A program made the translations under genes and the position numbers. Below, one piece after another: positions 33,986 to 44,400 of a stretch of DNA of 64,000 nt. Source of the stretch: Ditylenchus dipsaci (taxonomy: Eukaryota > Nematoda > Chromadorea > Rhabditida > Anguinidae); NCBI GenBank assembly GCA_004194705.1, contig SADC01001344.1:186001-250000 (forward strand). The letters run 5' to 3'. The notes beneath the pieces were generated by a model. That model made no database searches, was not told where the DNA came from, and worked only from the letters and a program-made list of their open reading frames with translations. Every line of letters starts with the position of its first letter. The first letter of the stretch is position 1.

Positions 33986-34199
33986 CTTCTTAAGACTAAC
34001 AGAAAACCCGTTGCTCCCAGACGCCTTGGTCCCCCTCACGGCGTGTCAGAATGACTAAAATGGCTAAATCGTGTCAAGAGCACAAACGAGCACAAACCGA
34101 TTTTTCTAATTTTGCCTCCATATTTGTGTTTTTAATTTAGATCCTTAACACGATTTTTGGGGTGTTTAAATTTTTTTGGTGGTCATTTTTTCGTTGTAC

Positions 34200-34460
34200 C
34201 ATTTTTCCGCCGTAATTTGGCAATTACTTGATTTCATAGGCAAGTATTTTGCTGCAAGTTGCTGTTTGAGCGTGGTCAGCTCTTCCTTGAGGCTAAGTGC
34301 CTTTTGGGCTGCTGGACGAGATCGTGAGTTATTTTTAGCCTCTCTGAGTTGACCAAGGGAATCTTTTTTTGCAGCTTTTGAAGCCCTAGTCTTTTGTCTG
34401 CTTCTGCCACTTATTTAGGTGGTGAAATTTCATCACTCGAAGAAGAATCCACGAGCATAT
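34200..34460 (-). pseudogene. Coiled-coil-like coding fragment
   Basis: The minus strand reads a Lys/Gln/Leu-rich segment: QKTRASKAAKKDSLGQLREA, then QKALSLKEELTTLKQQLAAK, typical of a coiled coil. It is preceded by DSSSSDEISPPK in the adjacent frame, so a one-base shift is needed at about 34422. It resembles the basic, coiled start of the transposon-type protein near 19.3 kb only in composition. No start or stop was fixed. Confidence 0.35.
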
Positions 34461-35283
34461 AAAAAATAGTTTGAAATCATTAAGCTTTTTTAATGATGGT
34501 GCTCATACAAAGGCTAGCCCCACCTCGTTTGAATGTTCGATTTTTCGGATTTTGCACATGACACGCCGTACCCTGCATATTATGGTTATGGTAACATAGT
34601 GATTAGGGGATTTTGGTTAACATGATAACCGTTCAGTAAAAAAACGGGTGTCAGCAATCCATTTGGGAGCGACGGATCCTTTGGTAGGGAAAAGGACTAC
34701 CAAAAGACTACTGACAGACTACTAACTAGCAGTCACAAAATAGTCTTCCGACACCCAAAAAATGGTTTTCTATCGTTTTTACAACATAAAACGCCGTTTT
34801 AAAAAGCGCTGTTTTGAAACATTAACATATAGTGCACCTTAGCCAAACTTTATCTCAAAAAGCAATAAAAAATATGGTGTGCACCCAGTACCAGTTGAGC
34901 GATAAGTGTCTTCACGCTTTGATTTTGAAAAAAATGCTTCCCCCATCCATGGTTTTTCAATACTTTACAACTCTTATTGTTTCAACTTTTCGGCCTATGG
35001 GCCCAAGATCATACTGACCTTCCAATGAGACCAAACTCTCCTAAACTAGTAAAAACAAGTTTGAGAGGATTTCTAATGAGACATTGTGCAAACTTTTTTT
35101 GCGCACTTATTTACATTAATATTCGACCACATTGCTGTTAAAGTAAAAAGCTTAAAAAATAAGGGAAAAAAATTTCCATAATAATAAGAGTTTGTGTTTT
35201 TATGCGTCAGTATATAAAATGAACTAATTTTTTCAAAAAATAACAGGTTTAAGAGTTTTTCGGAGACATTTTTAGCTATTTAC

Positions 35284-35460
35284 CTAATGTAGTAGAGTCA
35301 TCTCTGTGAAGTGAATCTGGCAAACATGTTCGTTGTCTTTTTCTTTCCGTCCTAAACAACAGGAAGAGTTTTATGAAAAAAGGTTTTGATTTTTTCGTAC
35401 CTTTTAGTATCTCGCTTCTATTTTTATCTGTTTTTTGTTCTTCATTTTCGCTAGACGATA
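35284..35460 (-). CDS. Two-exon coding fragment, unknown
   Basis: Exons 35401-35460 and 35284-35351 join in phase (1/2) across a 49-bp intron with a GTACG donor and TTGTTTAG acceptor. They read SSSENEEQKTDKNRSEILKG and RKEKDNEHVCQIHFTEM, then stop. The strongly charged sequence and clean splice phases argue for coding; upstream exons were not identified. The family is unknown. Confidence 0.4.
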
Positions 35461-35689
35461 CTGAAAAACAGATATAATACTTTAAGAGGGACACAAATTA
35501 AAAACACCGTGTTTTTCAAATTTGACAATTTTCGAAATTCGTGTCATGAATCACAAATTTAAGCTTATTTTGCTAATATACTTTAGGGGGGGGGAAGGAT
35601 TGTTCTAGCACACTCATTCAAAAAAAATTTAAGCTGAATTCAATTTTTTTTTCGATCTCTTGAAGTTACTTTTATGCAAGGTTTGACCT

Positions 35690-36345
35690 GGACAAGGACG
35701 TTTCGTTGTAAAGCCAGTTCATCGCATGGCCGTTTTGTCGCAAGCCGTTCCGTCGTGAGGGACGTTTTGTCGTAAAATTGGTTTTTTCACATTTATTAAG
35801 TAGGGTGTTGCAGCCGATATCTGATTACCTAACAAGGGAACATATGGTAGTGACAATGCGATTCGGAAAAACCCTATATACCATTCGATAGAGAATCGAA
35901 AATGCTTTTTTGACATAAGGATCCTTTTCTGCGTCAATGGCAATTTCGGGGGTGAAAAATGCGTTTACATGCGAACCCGCATGGACGCTTTTTTATCTTT
36001 TTGTTCTATTTATTTTTTGTTGTGTTTTTATGCTTTTCAATGATTTTATAATTTTTATATCTACTTAAACGATATGGTGATAATGATTTCCAATGAAAAA
36101 ATAAGAAAAGTACAAAAATAGCTCTACACTATACCAATGACCAGCTAAAGAGTGCTCATTGTGAGCTGACCTTGGGCTTTTCTCATTTTTTCATTGAAAA
36201 TTATTATCACCATATCGTTTAAGTAGATCGACTTTTAGTAGTCGACTTTTATGGTGTTTTTACAAGGAAATGAAAAATTTCAGGGGGGTGGGGGCTAAAG
36301 CCCGGTCAGCAACCCCCCCCCCCTCCTGGATACGTGCCTGGTTAC
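35690..36345. repeat. CGTTTTGTCG words, a palindrome and a degraded G-tract end
   Basis: CGTTTTGTCG and GTTCCGTCG variants repeat at 35696-35780. A foldback at 36057-36228 has arms of about 35-45 bp including ACTTAAACGATATGGTGATA. At 36281-36345 a G/C-tract with GTGCCTGG resembles the end near 28493. No gene is supported. Confidence 0.5.
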
Positions 36346-36573
36346 CTCCCATAATTGTGTATCCACCTTCTAAATCCCAAATTTCGGATTTAGCTGAAAG
36401 TAATAAAAAATCATTTAATTATATTCAGAGTCATATCCTGAACATGATTTGGCAATGCTAAACAGTGACTTGACTTACAGGAATCCCAGTCTTGGAGTAG
36501 TTTTGTATCCTGAAGGGTATCCAGGTGTATGGAGGTGGTAGTACCAAGAAAGTAGTATTTAGGTGGTTGTTCC

Positions 36574-36642
36574 AAGGCAGTGGGCCAGGGCCGACCGGGC
36601 CTAGAGATTTTAGGGCCAGGCCGGCCCGTGCCCAGCCCTGCT
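36574..36642. mobile_element. Possible hAT-type end pair, GGGCC words
   Basis: CAGTGGGCCAGGGCC at the left and GGCCCGTGCCCAGCCCTG at the right form a small inverted pair rich in GGCC. It looks like the ends of a very short hAT-type MITE, but no target duplication was found. Confidence 0.4.
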
Positions 36643-37546
36643 TTTACCCAAAAATATTGAAGTCAACGGTTTTAAAGGGTTAAAGAATAGAGTCATCATT
36701 TCCTTTTTAGGCTCTATTAAAATATTTAAGGTACCTACTTTTTGGGTGGAACCGCTAGATGTAACGGTGCTCTATTTTACGTACGATTTGGTTAACGTAA
36801 CGATTTAGTCAGTCTGCGAAATTTTTAATAATGCATAAATAATTCATAAATTTATAAATAATGCATATTTTTTTCTTTAGTTGAATAATTTGAAACAACA
36901 GTTTAACCTACATTTTCTTTGCTCTAGTTCTTGCCGTTTTTCTTTCATGCGGCAGACAAGTTGTTCTGCATTTTTGGGGGATTGAACTGAAATAGTATTT
37001 GTAAGTAGTTGTATAAAGACTGATTATTAATGATGGAACGCATTGATTTTGTAACCTGAAGAAAAACAAGCTTTGATCAAATTTGGCTAAAACGAGATTT
37101 GGCAAACAAGTTACAAAAATTTGGCAAGCTTAACTTGCCAGGGCATGTGTACACTGTATTGCCTAGTTCAAAAACGCCTAAAATCATATTTTTATGTTTT
37201 AAGTACAACCATGCTTAGCATCGTTTCTACCCTTTTTAGCTACGAAAGTTTCTTTTGTAAAATATCATTTTGCCAAATCTTTTTTCTAGCCCCGAAAATT
37301 CTCTTACAAATAATCTCACTCACAATCAAACCGCCCGAACTGTAAAATGCTAAGCTTATAACTTTTTTATCTGTTTTTAGCATACTTCCAAGTTTTGCAA
37401 TGCGCTTAAAACGAAAATCACGCGTGATCGATCGCAAAAATTTCGATTTTCGATGACTTTACAAGAACCAGTTTGACGTTTCTTGTAACTGAGTGTGCAG
37501 GTATTCTCACTCTAATTTTTTTGAGCATCTATGAAAATGCAATCAC

Positions 37547-37900
37547 TCATAAAATGAAATATTTCGCAGAACTATTTTTAATAATGTGAAAAACTGTTAC
37601 AGCCATAAGAAATAGGAAACAAAAATATAAAAAATTGTCGCGAAACAAATTGCAGTTCTCTTCACTCATCTGGCTAGTCAAAACAACGGGAAATCGCTGG
37701 TCTGAACTAAAAGGCATGTTGCTTTTTCGCAGATGTTGTCTAGGTTGCTCACAAAATCTGGCATTGGAATTTTTCACTTCACAGTCGCTGATAACGAATT
37801 TGGTCGTGCGTTCATCAGAAGAATCGGTGCAGATTTCAACATCTCTGCTACGAGTAAAGTCATGGAAGCGAGCGATTTCAATAAGAAGATCAATGGTTAA
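37547..37900 (-). CDS. C-terminal part of a single-pass membrane protein, unknown
   Basis: The frame is open from 37900 to the stop at 37547, 117 codons. It reads RFHDFTRSRDVEICTDSSDE, FVISDCEVKNSNARFCEQPR and QMSEENCNLFRDN, then the hydrophobic span FLYFCFLFLMAVTVFHII and a short tail. Several Cys residues ahead of one transmembrane helix suggest an extracellular or lumenal domain. Upstream exons may lie at 37.95-38.3 kb, but I could not join them. Confidence 0.5.
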   Translation of the reverse strand, partial: LTIDLLIEIARFHDFTRSRDVEICTDSSDERTTKFVISDCEVKNSNARFCEQPRQHLRKSNMPFSSDQRFPVVLTSQMSEENCNLFRDNFLYFCFLFLMAVTVFHIIKNSSAKYFIL

Positions 37901-38613
37901 TCAGAATAAGAAAGTGACAGTAAATAATCTTACCAGGAAACCCCAGGAACTGTAAAATCGAATAAGCAACATCTGTCAATCCTATTTTGTAGAGAGCAGT
38001 CGATTTACTCACGGCAGCCAAAAGGATTTTTCATATAAATCAATAACATTAAGAGTTTTGAGCAAGGGAAAATGCAAAAATGTCTTACCTATCCAGAGGC
38101 TACCCACACACCAGGGCATAAACCACAGGAGTGACCAGTCGAAAATCGTATTTTTTAAATAATATGCCAAAACAATTTTCATTGCTAATTGAATCGATCT
38201 GCAAAAATTGTTTTTCAAAAAAACGCGTTCTGAAAAAAGTTATAACCAAAAAAAATCCAAAATTCTTAAAATACCCTGTAAAAAAATTAAAAAAAAACCA
38301 AGGGGGACCAAGGCATGTTTGCAATTTTCTCTCTCTCTGATAACTTTTTAATTTTTTTGATTTATAGAAAAAATCCTTATAGCTACGATAATTAAATCGA
38401 CTTTGCTCTACAAGATAAGATTAACAGACTTTGCTGATTTCGTTTTACAGTTTTCGGGGTTTCTTTGTTAGTGCAAATTTTGTTGCATAATATATTGTTT
38501 GATTTTTTGCCAGTGTAACGCAATAAAGAGCCTTTTGGCAATGTATGGTATTATATTGGGATTTGACAACATTAATTTCGGTGCAAATTTGATTCATGAA
38601 TCTGAATCTGGTC

Positions 38614-38835
38614 CATGGTTAAAGAATGTGTCTTTTAAAAACAACCTGTTTGAGCAATATACATCTGGAACAGGAACTTGTCTATAACAGCTTTTGACCG
38701 CCTTATGGCTACAAAATGATGGGTTTGTAGTTGAGGAGTAGTTTCTAGAGGTCAAAAGCTGTTATAGACAAGTTCCTAATCCAGATGTATGTTGCTTAAA
38801 CAGGTTGTTTTAAAAAGACACTTCTCTAACCACTT
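38614..38835. repeat. Palindrome with TATAACAGCTTTTGACC arms
   Basis: Arms 38614-38700 and 38751-38835 are complements (AGACACTT...AACAACCTG; GGAACTTGTCTATAACAGC). The loop is about 50 bp. No duplication was identified. Confidence 0.7.
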
Positions 38836-38854
38836 GGTAAAAACATTTGTTACC

Positions 38855-39187
38855 TCATTTTTCACAATTTTCAGTTTTGAGCTCATTTAACAGAGCATCA
38901 AATTCTGAGCAAGTTTCCTTTTCACAGACCTGTATTTTCAGATTTGGATCTCGAAATACGGCACATTCGAAATTTGGCCCACGTCGAATGCCTGGAATGG
39001 GGTTATTTTCTTTCTTGAGCATAAAGTTTCTGATTTTTCGAACAGCACTCCAATACATGTCATACCGTTCTATGCAGAATCGAGCTGGCTTTCTATTAGT
39101 GTTGTCAATTTCAGCTTGTCGTTGTATTTTTGTGGAAAAATAGGTGATCGAGCTTTTCGAAACAGAATTTTTCGTAGAAAATTCCAT
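38855..39187 (-). CDS. Hypothetical protein, 110 residues
   Basis: Uninterrupted frame from ATG at 39187 to a stop at 38855, rich in charged residues: SSITYFSTKIQRQAEIDN, RFCIERYDMYWSAVRKIRNF and VCEKETCSEFDALLNELK. The composition is protein-like and unlike the repeat frames around it. No family was recognised. Its 5' end abuts an inverted repeat, so it may be part of a mobile element. Confidence 0.4.
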   Translation of the reverse strand: MEFSTKNSVSKSSITYFSTKIQRQAEIDNTNRKPARFCIERYDMYWSAVRKIRNFMLKKENNPIPGIRRGPNFECAVFRDPNLKIQVCEKETCSEFDALLNELKTENCEK

Positions 39188-39718
39188 TTTTTCTCGAAAA
39201 CGAACGGGAGCGGAAAATTTTCACTTACGGATTCAGAAAGAGCAACTAATTTAAAGAAAACTTTTTATTGCTGACTCTGCTCTAACATTTTTTTAATTCA
39301 TCCTATGCAAAATTACCGTATTTCCTCTAATAGCAGCCCATAAGCTACTATTTTTCAACCCCCTCCTAGGAGGGTTACTATTCGAGGGGTGCAAAATCAG
39401 CCTATATATGCCGATTTTCAGGGGCTACTATTTTTCAACCCCCTCCTAGGGGTGGGCTACTATTAGAGTGAGGGCTACTATTAAAGAAAATACGGTAGTT
39501 GGTCTTTCTGAACCCGTAACTGAAAATTTTCCGCTCCCTTTCGTTTTCGAGATAAAATAGAAATTTCTCCGAAAAATTCTGTTCAGCCAACTCCCATTTG
39601 CAATAATTCGAGCATTCCAAAGATGGTTTTTGACAGAAGCTAATTACGTTTCGCAAGCTGACAAGAACTTTCAGAATGCTGTCAAAACATAATTTTACTG
39701 CTGTCAAACTATCTTTAA
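39188..39718. repeat. Inverted repeat enclosing a CCGTATTT-family MITE
   Basis: TCTCGAAAACGAACGGGAGC (39192) pairs with GCTCCCTTTCGTTTTCGAGA (39533). Between the arms lies a CCGTATTT element at 39314-39497 whose word is built on GGGCTACTATT and AGTAGCCC. A fragment of the 26845 foldback follows at 39598-39718. Confidence 0.7.
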
Positions 39719-39728
39719 AATGGTTCTT

Positions 39729-40150
39729 AGGCTCTCCTCATACTGCCGCGCAACACAAGTTGCGCAACAAAATTTCATAGGGTTCTACAGAAACAATTAT
39801 AATTTTCGGTCGCAGACATCTTATACTCAAAATGACGGCTAGAATCTAGCAAACATTTTGGTGATAAAAAAATTTTCAATCTGATATAAAAATGTTTTAG
39901 TCCCAAGTATGTGGCAAATCGGCGTGTTGCGCAAGAAAGTGACGCAACACGCTAATTTGCCACATACTCGTGATTATTCCTAAAAAGTGTTTGTATCAGA
40001 TTGAAAATTTTTTATTATTAAAATATTTGCTAGATTCTAGCCGTCATTTTGAGTATAAGATGTCTGCGACCGAAAATTATAATTGTTCCTGTAGAACCCT
40101 ATGAAATTTTGTTGCGCGACTCGTGTTGCGCGGGAGTATGAGGGGAGCCT
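39729..40150. mobile_element. Palindrome, GCTCTCCTCATACTGCCGCG ends
   Basis: The arms meet at about 39940 around TTGCGCAAGAAAGTGACGCAA. GTTGCGCAAC and CAACACG words recur at the ends and the centre. Arm identity is high over about 200 bp, including GCTAGATTCTAGCCGTCATT. It has no coding capacity. Confidence 0.8.
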
Positions 40151-40472
40151 TATGAAATGTTTGGATTAACAAAATGTTTGAATTACCTCGCATTTTCAAA
40201 ACCAAGCTGAACTCGGTATGTGAGGTTAGGTGTAGTTTCAGTGGTTCGGGTAATGAGATGCGGAAGTGAACCAAAATTTCTTGTTAACCGCACCGAACCT
40301 AAGATAAAGGACCAAAGAAGGTCGGTTTTTAATCTAAAATTTAGTCACGAATATTTAAGCGGATTTTACGGCATGATTTAACGGTATTGTGAGGCTTCTG
40401 ATCACAAAGTTGGTTTCACGACCCTTATTAACCCCGAAAAGTTATAAAATAAACACAAACAATTTACTGATA

Positions 40473-40870
40473 CTAGACGGATTTAAACCCTAGCATTGAG
40501 TCAGTTCTACTGACTAGAGGTTGAATTCGTCGGATGAATTTACCTGGGGAAAATTGACTTAGTACCGAAATTGGGATCAAATGAGTTAGGATCAAATGAA
40601 GTGGGATCAAATGAGTATGAACGATTATACTACCTGCTGATGCGAATGAGGAAGAAAAAAAGAATTGCCAAACGCTCGACAACCAGTAAAGAAATTTCAG
40701 ATCCGGGCATATTTTGGTCCGGGCACATTTTGTCCGTGACCGAGCGTGGAAAGTGAAATTTTTCTGTTTGGTCAACCGAGCAGTGTGCAGTTTTGCATTA
40801 TCATGAAGAAAGAAGACATCTGCAAATTCGCGGTTGACCGACATCCGACTCGCTATAACTGCGACTCACC
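40473..40870 (-). pseudogene. Mariner-type transposase remnant
   Basis: The minus frame gives FADVFFLHDNAKLHTARLTK, the segment around the second catalytic Asp of Tc1/mariner transposases (HDNAxxH). The reading decays within about 30 residues and no other transposase motif is present. On the plus strand, GGGATCAAATGAG is repeated at 40575-40615. Confidence 0.6.
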
Positions 40871-41251
40871 ACAGGGACTCACTACAGCATTGGGAGAATT
40901 CTATCACACCCCCCTCCCACCGAGCAAATCATTTTTTCAATTTCAGAAATTTTGTGTTTTTGTCTTTTACTCGATACTATCTATACAATTGTTGTTCGCC
41001 TACACCAAGAAAAATATGCCCTAATCCTCCCTGTTGGTTTTTTATTAAAAATTATTTTAGTATTGGAAACACATATTTGCTGGTTGATATAAGATCCTAC
41101 AAATTGTACTTTTCAGGCTACCTTATAATTCGAAAATGGATCAATATTGTCTTTGAAAAAAACTTTTGATATATGATCAAAATATGGTTGGCCAAATCTT
41201 AAAATATTTTCCCTGGGCACACATTGGGTTCAATATCAAGAAATACCATAT

Positions 41252-41427
41252 ACAGTCGACGCTTTATGCAAGATAACCGTTACGGGACTGGCGTGAGAGG
41301 GTGTATGTAAAGGGTAATTTATAGGGAAAACATTATTTGCAAAACCAAGCGATCTAGTTTCAAATCCCATATAATAGAGAGCGTATCTTATGTAGAGAGT
41401 ATCTTATAAAGAGCGTCGACTGTATTA
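41252..41427. mobile_element. TACAGTCAA-family MITE, word TCTTATGTAGAGAG
   Basis: It starts TACAGTCGACGCTTTATGCA and ends GAGCGTCGACTGTA. GAGCGTATCTTATGTAGAGAG and GAGTATCTTATAAAGAG are the repeated words on the right, and CGTTACGGGACTGGCG marks the centre. Confidence 0.75.
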
Positions 41428-41443
41428 AATTTATAGAATTTAC

Positions 41444-44400
41444 CTGCAGGTTCTTGCAAAAATGTTTCAAATAAATTTGCCTCAACATGAAATGCTTTTT
41501 TAATTTTGAAGTTTTTTTCGACCTCAGGAAGATATCCTAAAATAAAAAAACTACTAAAAATAATACTTATGGTTATCCGACATTTGCGCGCCACGACATT
41601 TCCGCGCCGACATTTCCGCGCCGACATTTCCGCGCGCGACGTTTCCGCGCCGACATTTCCGCGCCGACATTTGCGCGACGACATTTCCGCGCCGAAATCC
41701 CAATTTCTGGTAAAACGGCTGAATTTAAACCTTAAAGATGGAAACACAGCCTGGTCAACACTCCTTAGCTATATCCAGACTATACAAGTAACAATATTCT
41801 GCTATAAATCTGTTTTCCCTTTATTAGTTAACTTCACTTGTGCTCAAACAGGCTATTGCTAATGCATTTATGTGTTCAATTTTCAACCTTTTCAGAATGG
41901 CGTCTCTGTCGAGCAAAATGAGAACATTGGTTTTGTGCGATGGCTACGAAATGCGTCACGACAAATCGAATACTTTGCAAACCATTCAATATTGGCGGTG
42001 CTTGAAAAAGCTTTGCAATGGAAGGGCCAAGTCTGAATTCGGTGGAACTAGCAATCTGGAGCCAACAAAAGCACATAACTGTCGTAAAAGCTTTAGCAAA
42101 ATTAAGGTATTTGATTATAAGTCTAAGTTCCATCAGTGTATGCATTGTGTTTAGCTTCGCCAGCAAATTGCCAAAATGAAGATGGATGCACTTTCCAGCT
42201 ATACAAAGCCTACCATTGATGTGATCTAAACAGGGAAAGAAGGCATATCTGACGCTCAGCTGCTTCGCCTGCCGAATGACAGAGCTCATATATGGTCGCA
42301 TGTTCTCAGTTCATCAAGAAGAAGAATATGTTAGTGATCTTGAAAACTAGAAATTTGTTATTGCCTTTTGTTAACGTTATTTGGTGTGACGTTATGCAAT
42401 AAACTAACTTAGAAAAGTTTGAATCTCTTCCTAAATATCACGATCGAAGGTATGAATAAATATGCTTGCTGGGCTTATGTTTGCCTCACCTATCCTGGTG
42501 CTGGGACTTAGACGGATGAAATCTTTTTTTTCATCAAAATATGTTCAGCTCACGAATCTGGGTAGCTTGCTATTAGTAAACACAAATACCTTGCTATTAG
42601 TAACTTTTGATTCAATATAAAAAATTTTTGAGTTTGGAGTTGGAAGTCTTTCAAGCTCGGTGCTGGAACAAACCCCAACTGATCCTAATTGATTCCAATA
42701 AATCCCAACTGATCCAGACTTAATCCCAATTAGTCTAATAAGCCATCTCAAATATAAATCTTTAGTCAATATTGACTACTCGAGTACCACCACCTGGATA
42801 CTACCCAAGTACCATCATCTAGGTACCTGGCTTACACTACCTGGACTAGTGAGAATGGGTTTGGACCTTTATAGGTAGATTAATACCCCTCAGGATAGTT
42901 GATGACGATTGAAGATCAAATAAGACCACTGAAGATTGTTCAGAACTACTGAAAACAATTCAAGACCGCTAAGTAAAGAACCATTCAGGAGGGTTGTCGA
43001 GCTGTTTTACCAGAAACTGGGATTTCGGCGCGGAAATGTCGGCGCGGAAATGTCGGCGCGGAAATGTCGTCGCGGAAATGTCGGCGCGGAAATGTCGGCG
43101 CGGAAATGTCGGCGCGGAAATGTCGGCGCGGAAACGTCGCGCGCGGAAATGTCGGCGCGGAAATGTCGGCGCGGAAATGTCGTGGCGCGCAAATGTCGGA
43201 TAACCATACTTATTAACGCAATTTACCATATTTTTGTTCAATATCATGAGTGACTGTCCAATTAATAGTGGTGTGAGCTAAAGCATTAAAAAAATTCGCA
43301 AACTCATCATCTGTTTTTGGTAGTTCAGTTTGTGGGTGAAAAGCATCAAAGACATCAATTAACAGTTTTCTACGCAAATTTAGTTTATGTTCATCTATCT
43401 TTTCTATAAAAAATCAGGTATTATAGTGTAGCTCGCGGGGATCAGAAAAATATACACTATATCGAGGGTACACTGTATAGAGAGTTGACTGTACAGGGTG
43501 GCGCAAGTTTTTGATGCCTTTTATTTTGACCATAACTTTGGATAAAGACACCTTTTTGTCTGACATTTTTTTAAATGCTAGTTACGGGATAAGTAAAAGC
43601 TTTGTAAAAACAAATTTATCGAATCATCCAGAATTGCTTGACAATTCGACAATAGGATGTTTTAGGTAAAATGACCAGAGGAGAAAGTAAGGCAAATTTC
43701 GAAAATTCCAAAAATCAAACATTTTCTTTTTTAAAATTAAGTCAATATTTTTTCCTTCCATTTTCACTTTTCTTTTTTCTTAGTTCACCTGTCTAGCTTC
43801 ATTATCCTCAATTTCATTCGTTTAATAACAATCAAAAATTTCGATTTGAGGAACTCAAGCGACCAACCCGCTCCGACAAGCCCGATACACCACAAAATAT
43901 GTTCATGGCTCGTTCACCTACTTGGAGTTCGAGTTCAGGTTTTCGTCATGATTTTCTTCTTTAAGTCAAAGAGGCAAATATTTTGATAATTTTTTAAAAA
44001 TGATAGCTTTATTATGTAGCCCCAAGATTGTAGTTTCTATTGACGTATCATTTGCAGAAACTTACTTGCAAAATATGGTACGAAAAATTGAAAGTATGAA
44101 ACAAATCAGAAAAACCCGATTATTTTCGAAAACCTGAACTCGAACTTGAACTCGAAGTACGTGAACGAGCCATTAGATGAGTTTTTTAGTACAATAAAGC
44201 AAAGAGTTCAAATCCAGTGCAGAAACATTTCTAAAAGGAAAATTTTTGATTTTTGGAATTTTCGAAATTCGCCTTACTCCCCTCTTTGGTAATTTTACCT
44301 TAAATATCCTATCGCGAAATTGTCGAACAATTCTCGATAATTCCAGAAATCTGTTTAAACAAAGTTTATTATCTTTCCCGTAACTACAAAAAATAAATTT

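Noticed and set aside
41571..41722. Possible CRISPR-like array from regularly repeated units
   Set aside because: Units are directly tandem with no unique spacers, and the DNA is clearly eukaryotic and a transposon end.
42936..43253. Frames on both strands with repeated Arg-Lys-Cys-Arg-Arg-Gly
   Set aside because: Pure translation of the tandem 14-bp GTCGGCGCGGAAAT unit in the right end of the FLYWCH transposon; the same applies at 41388-41862.
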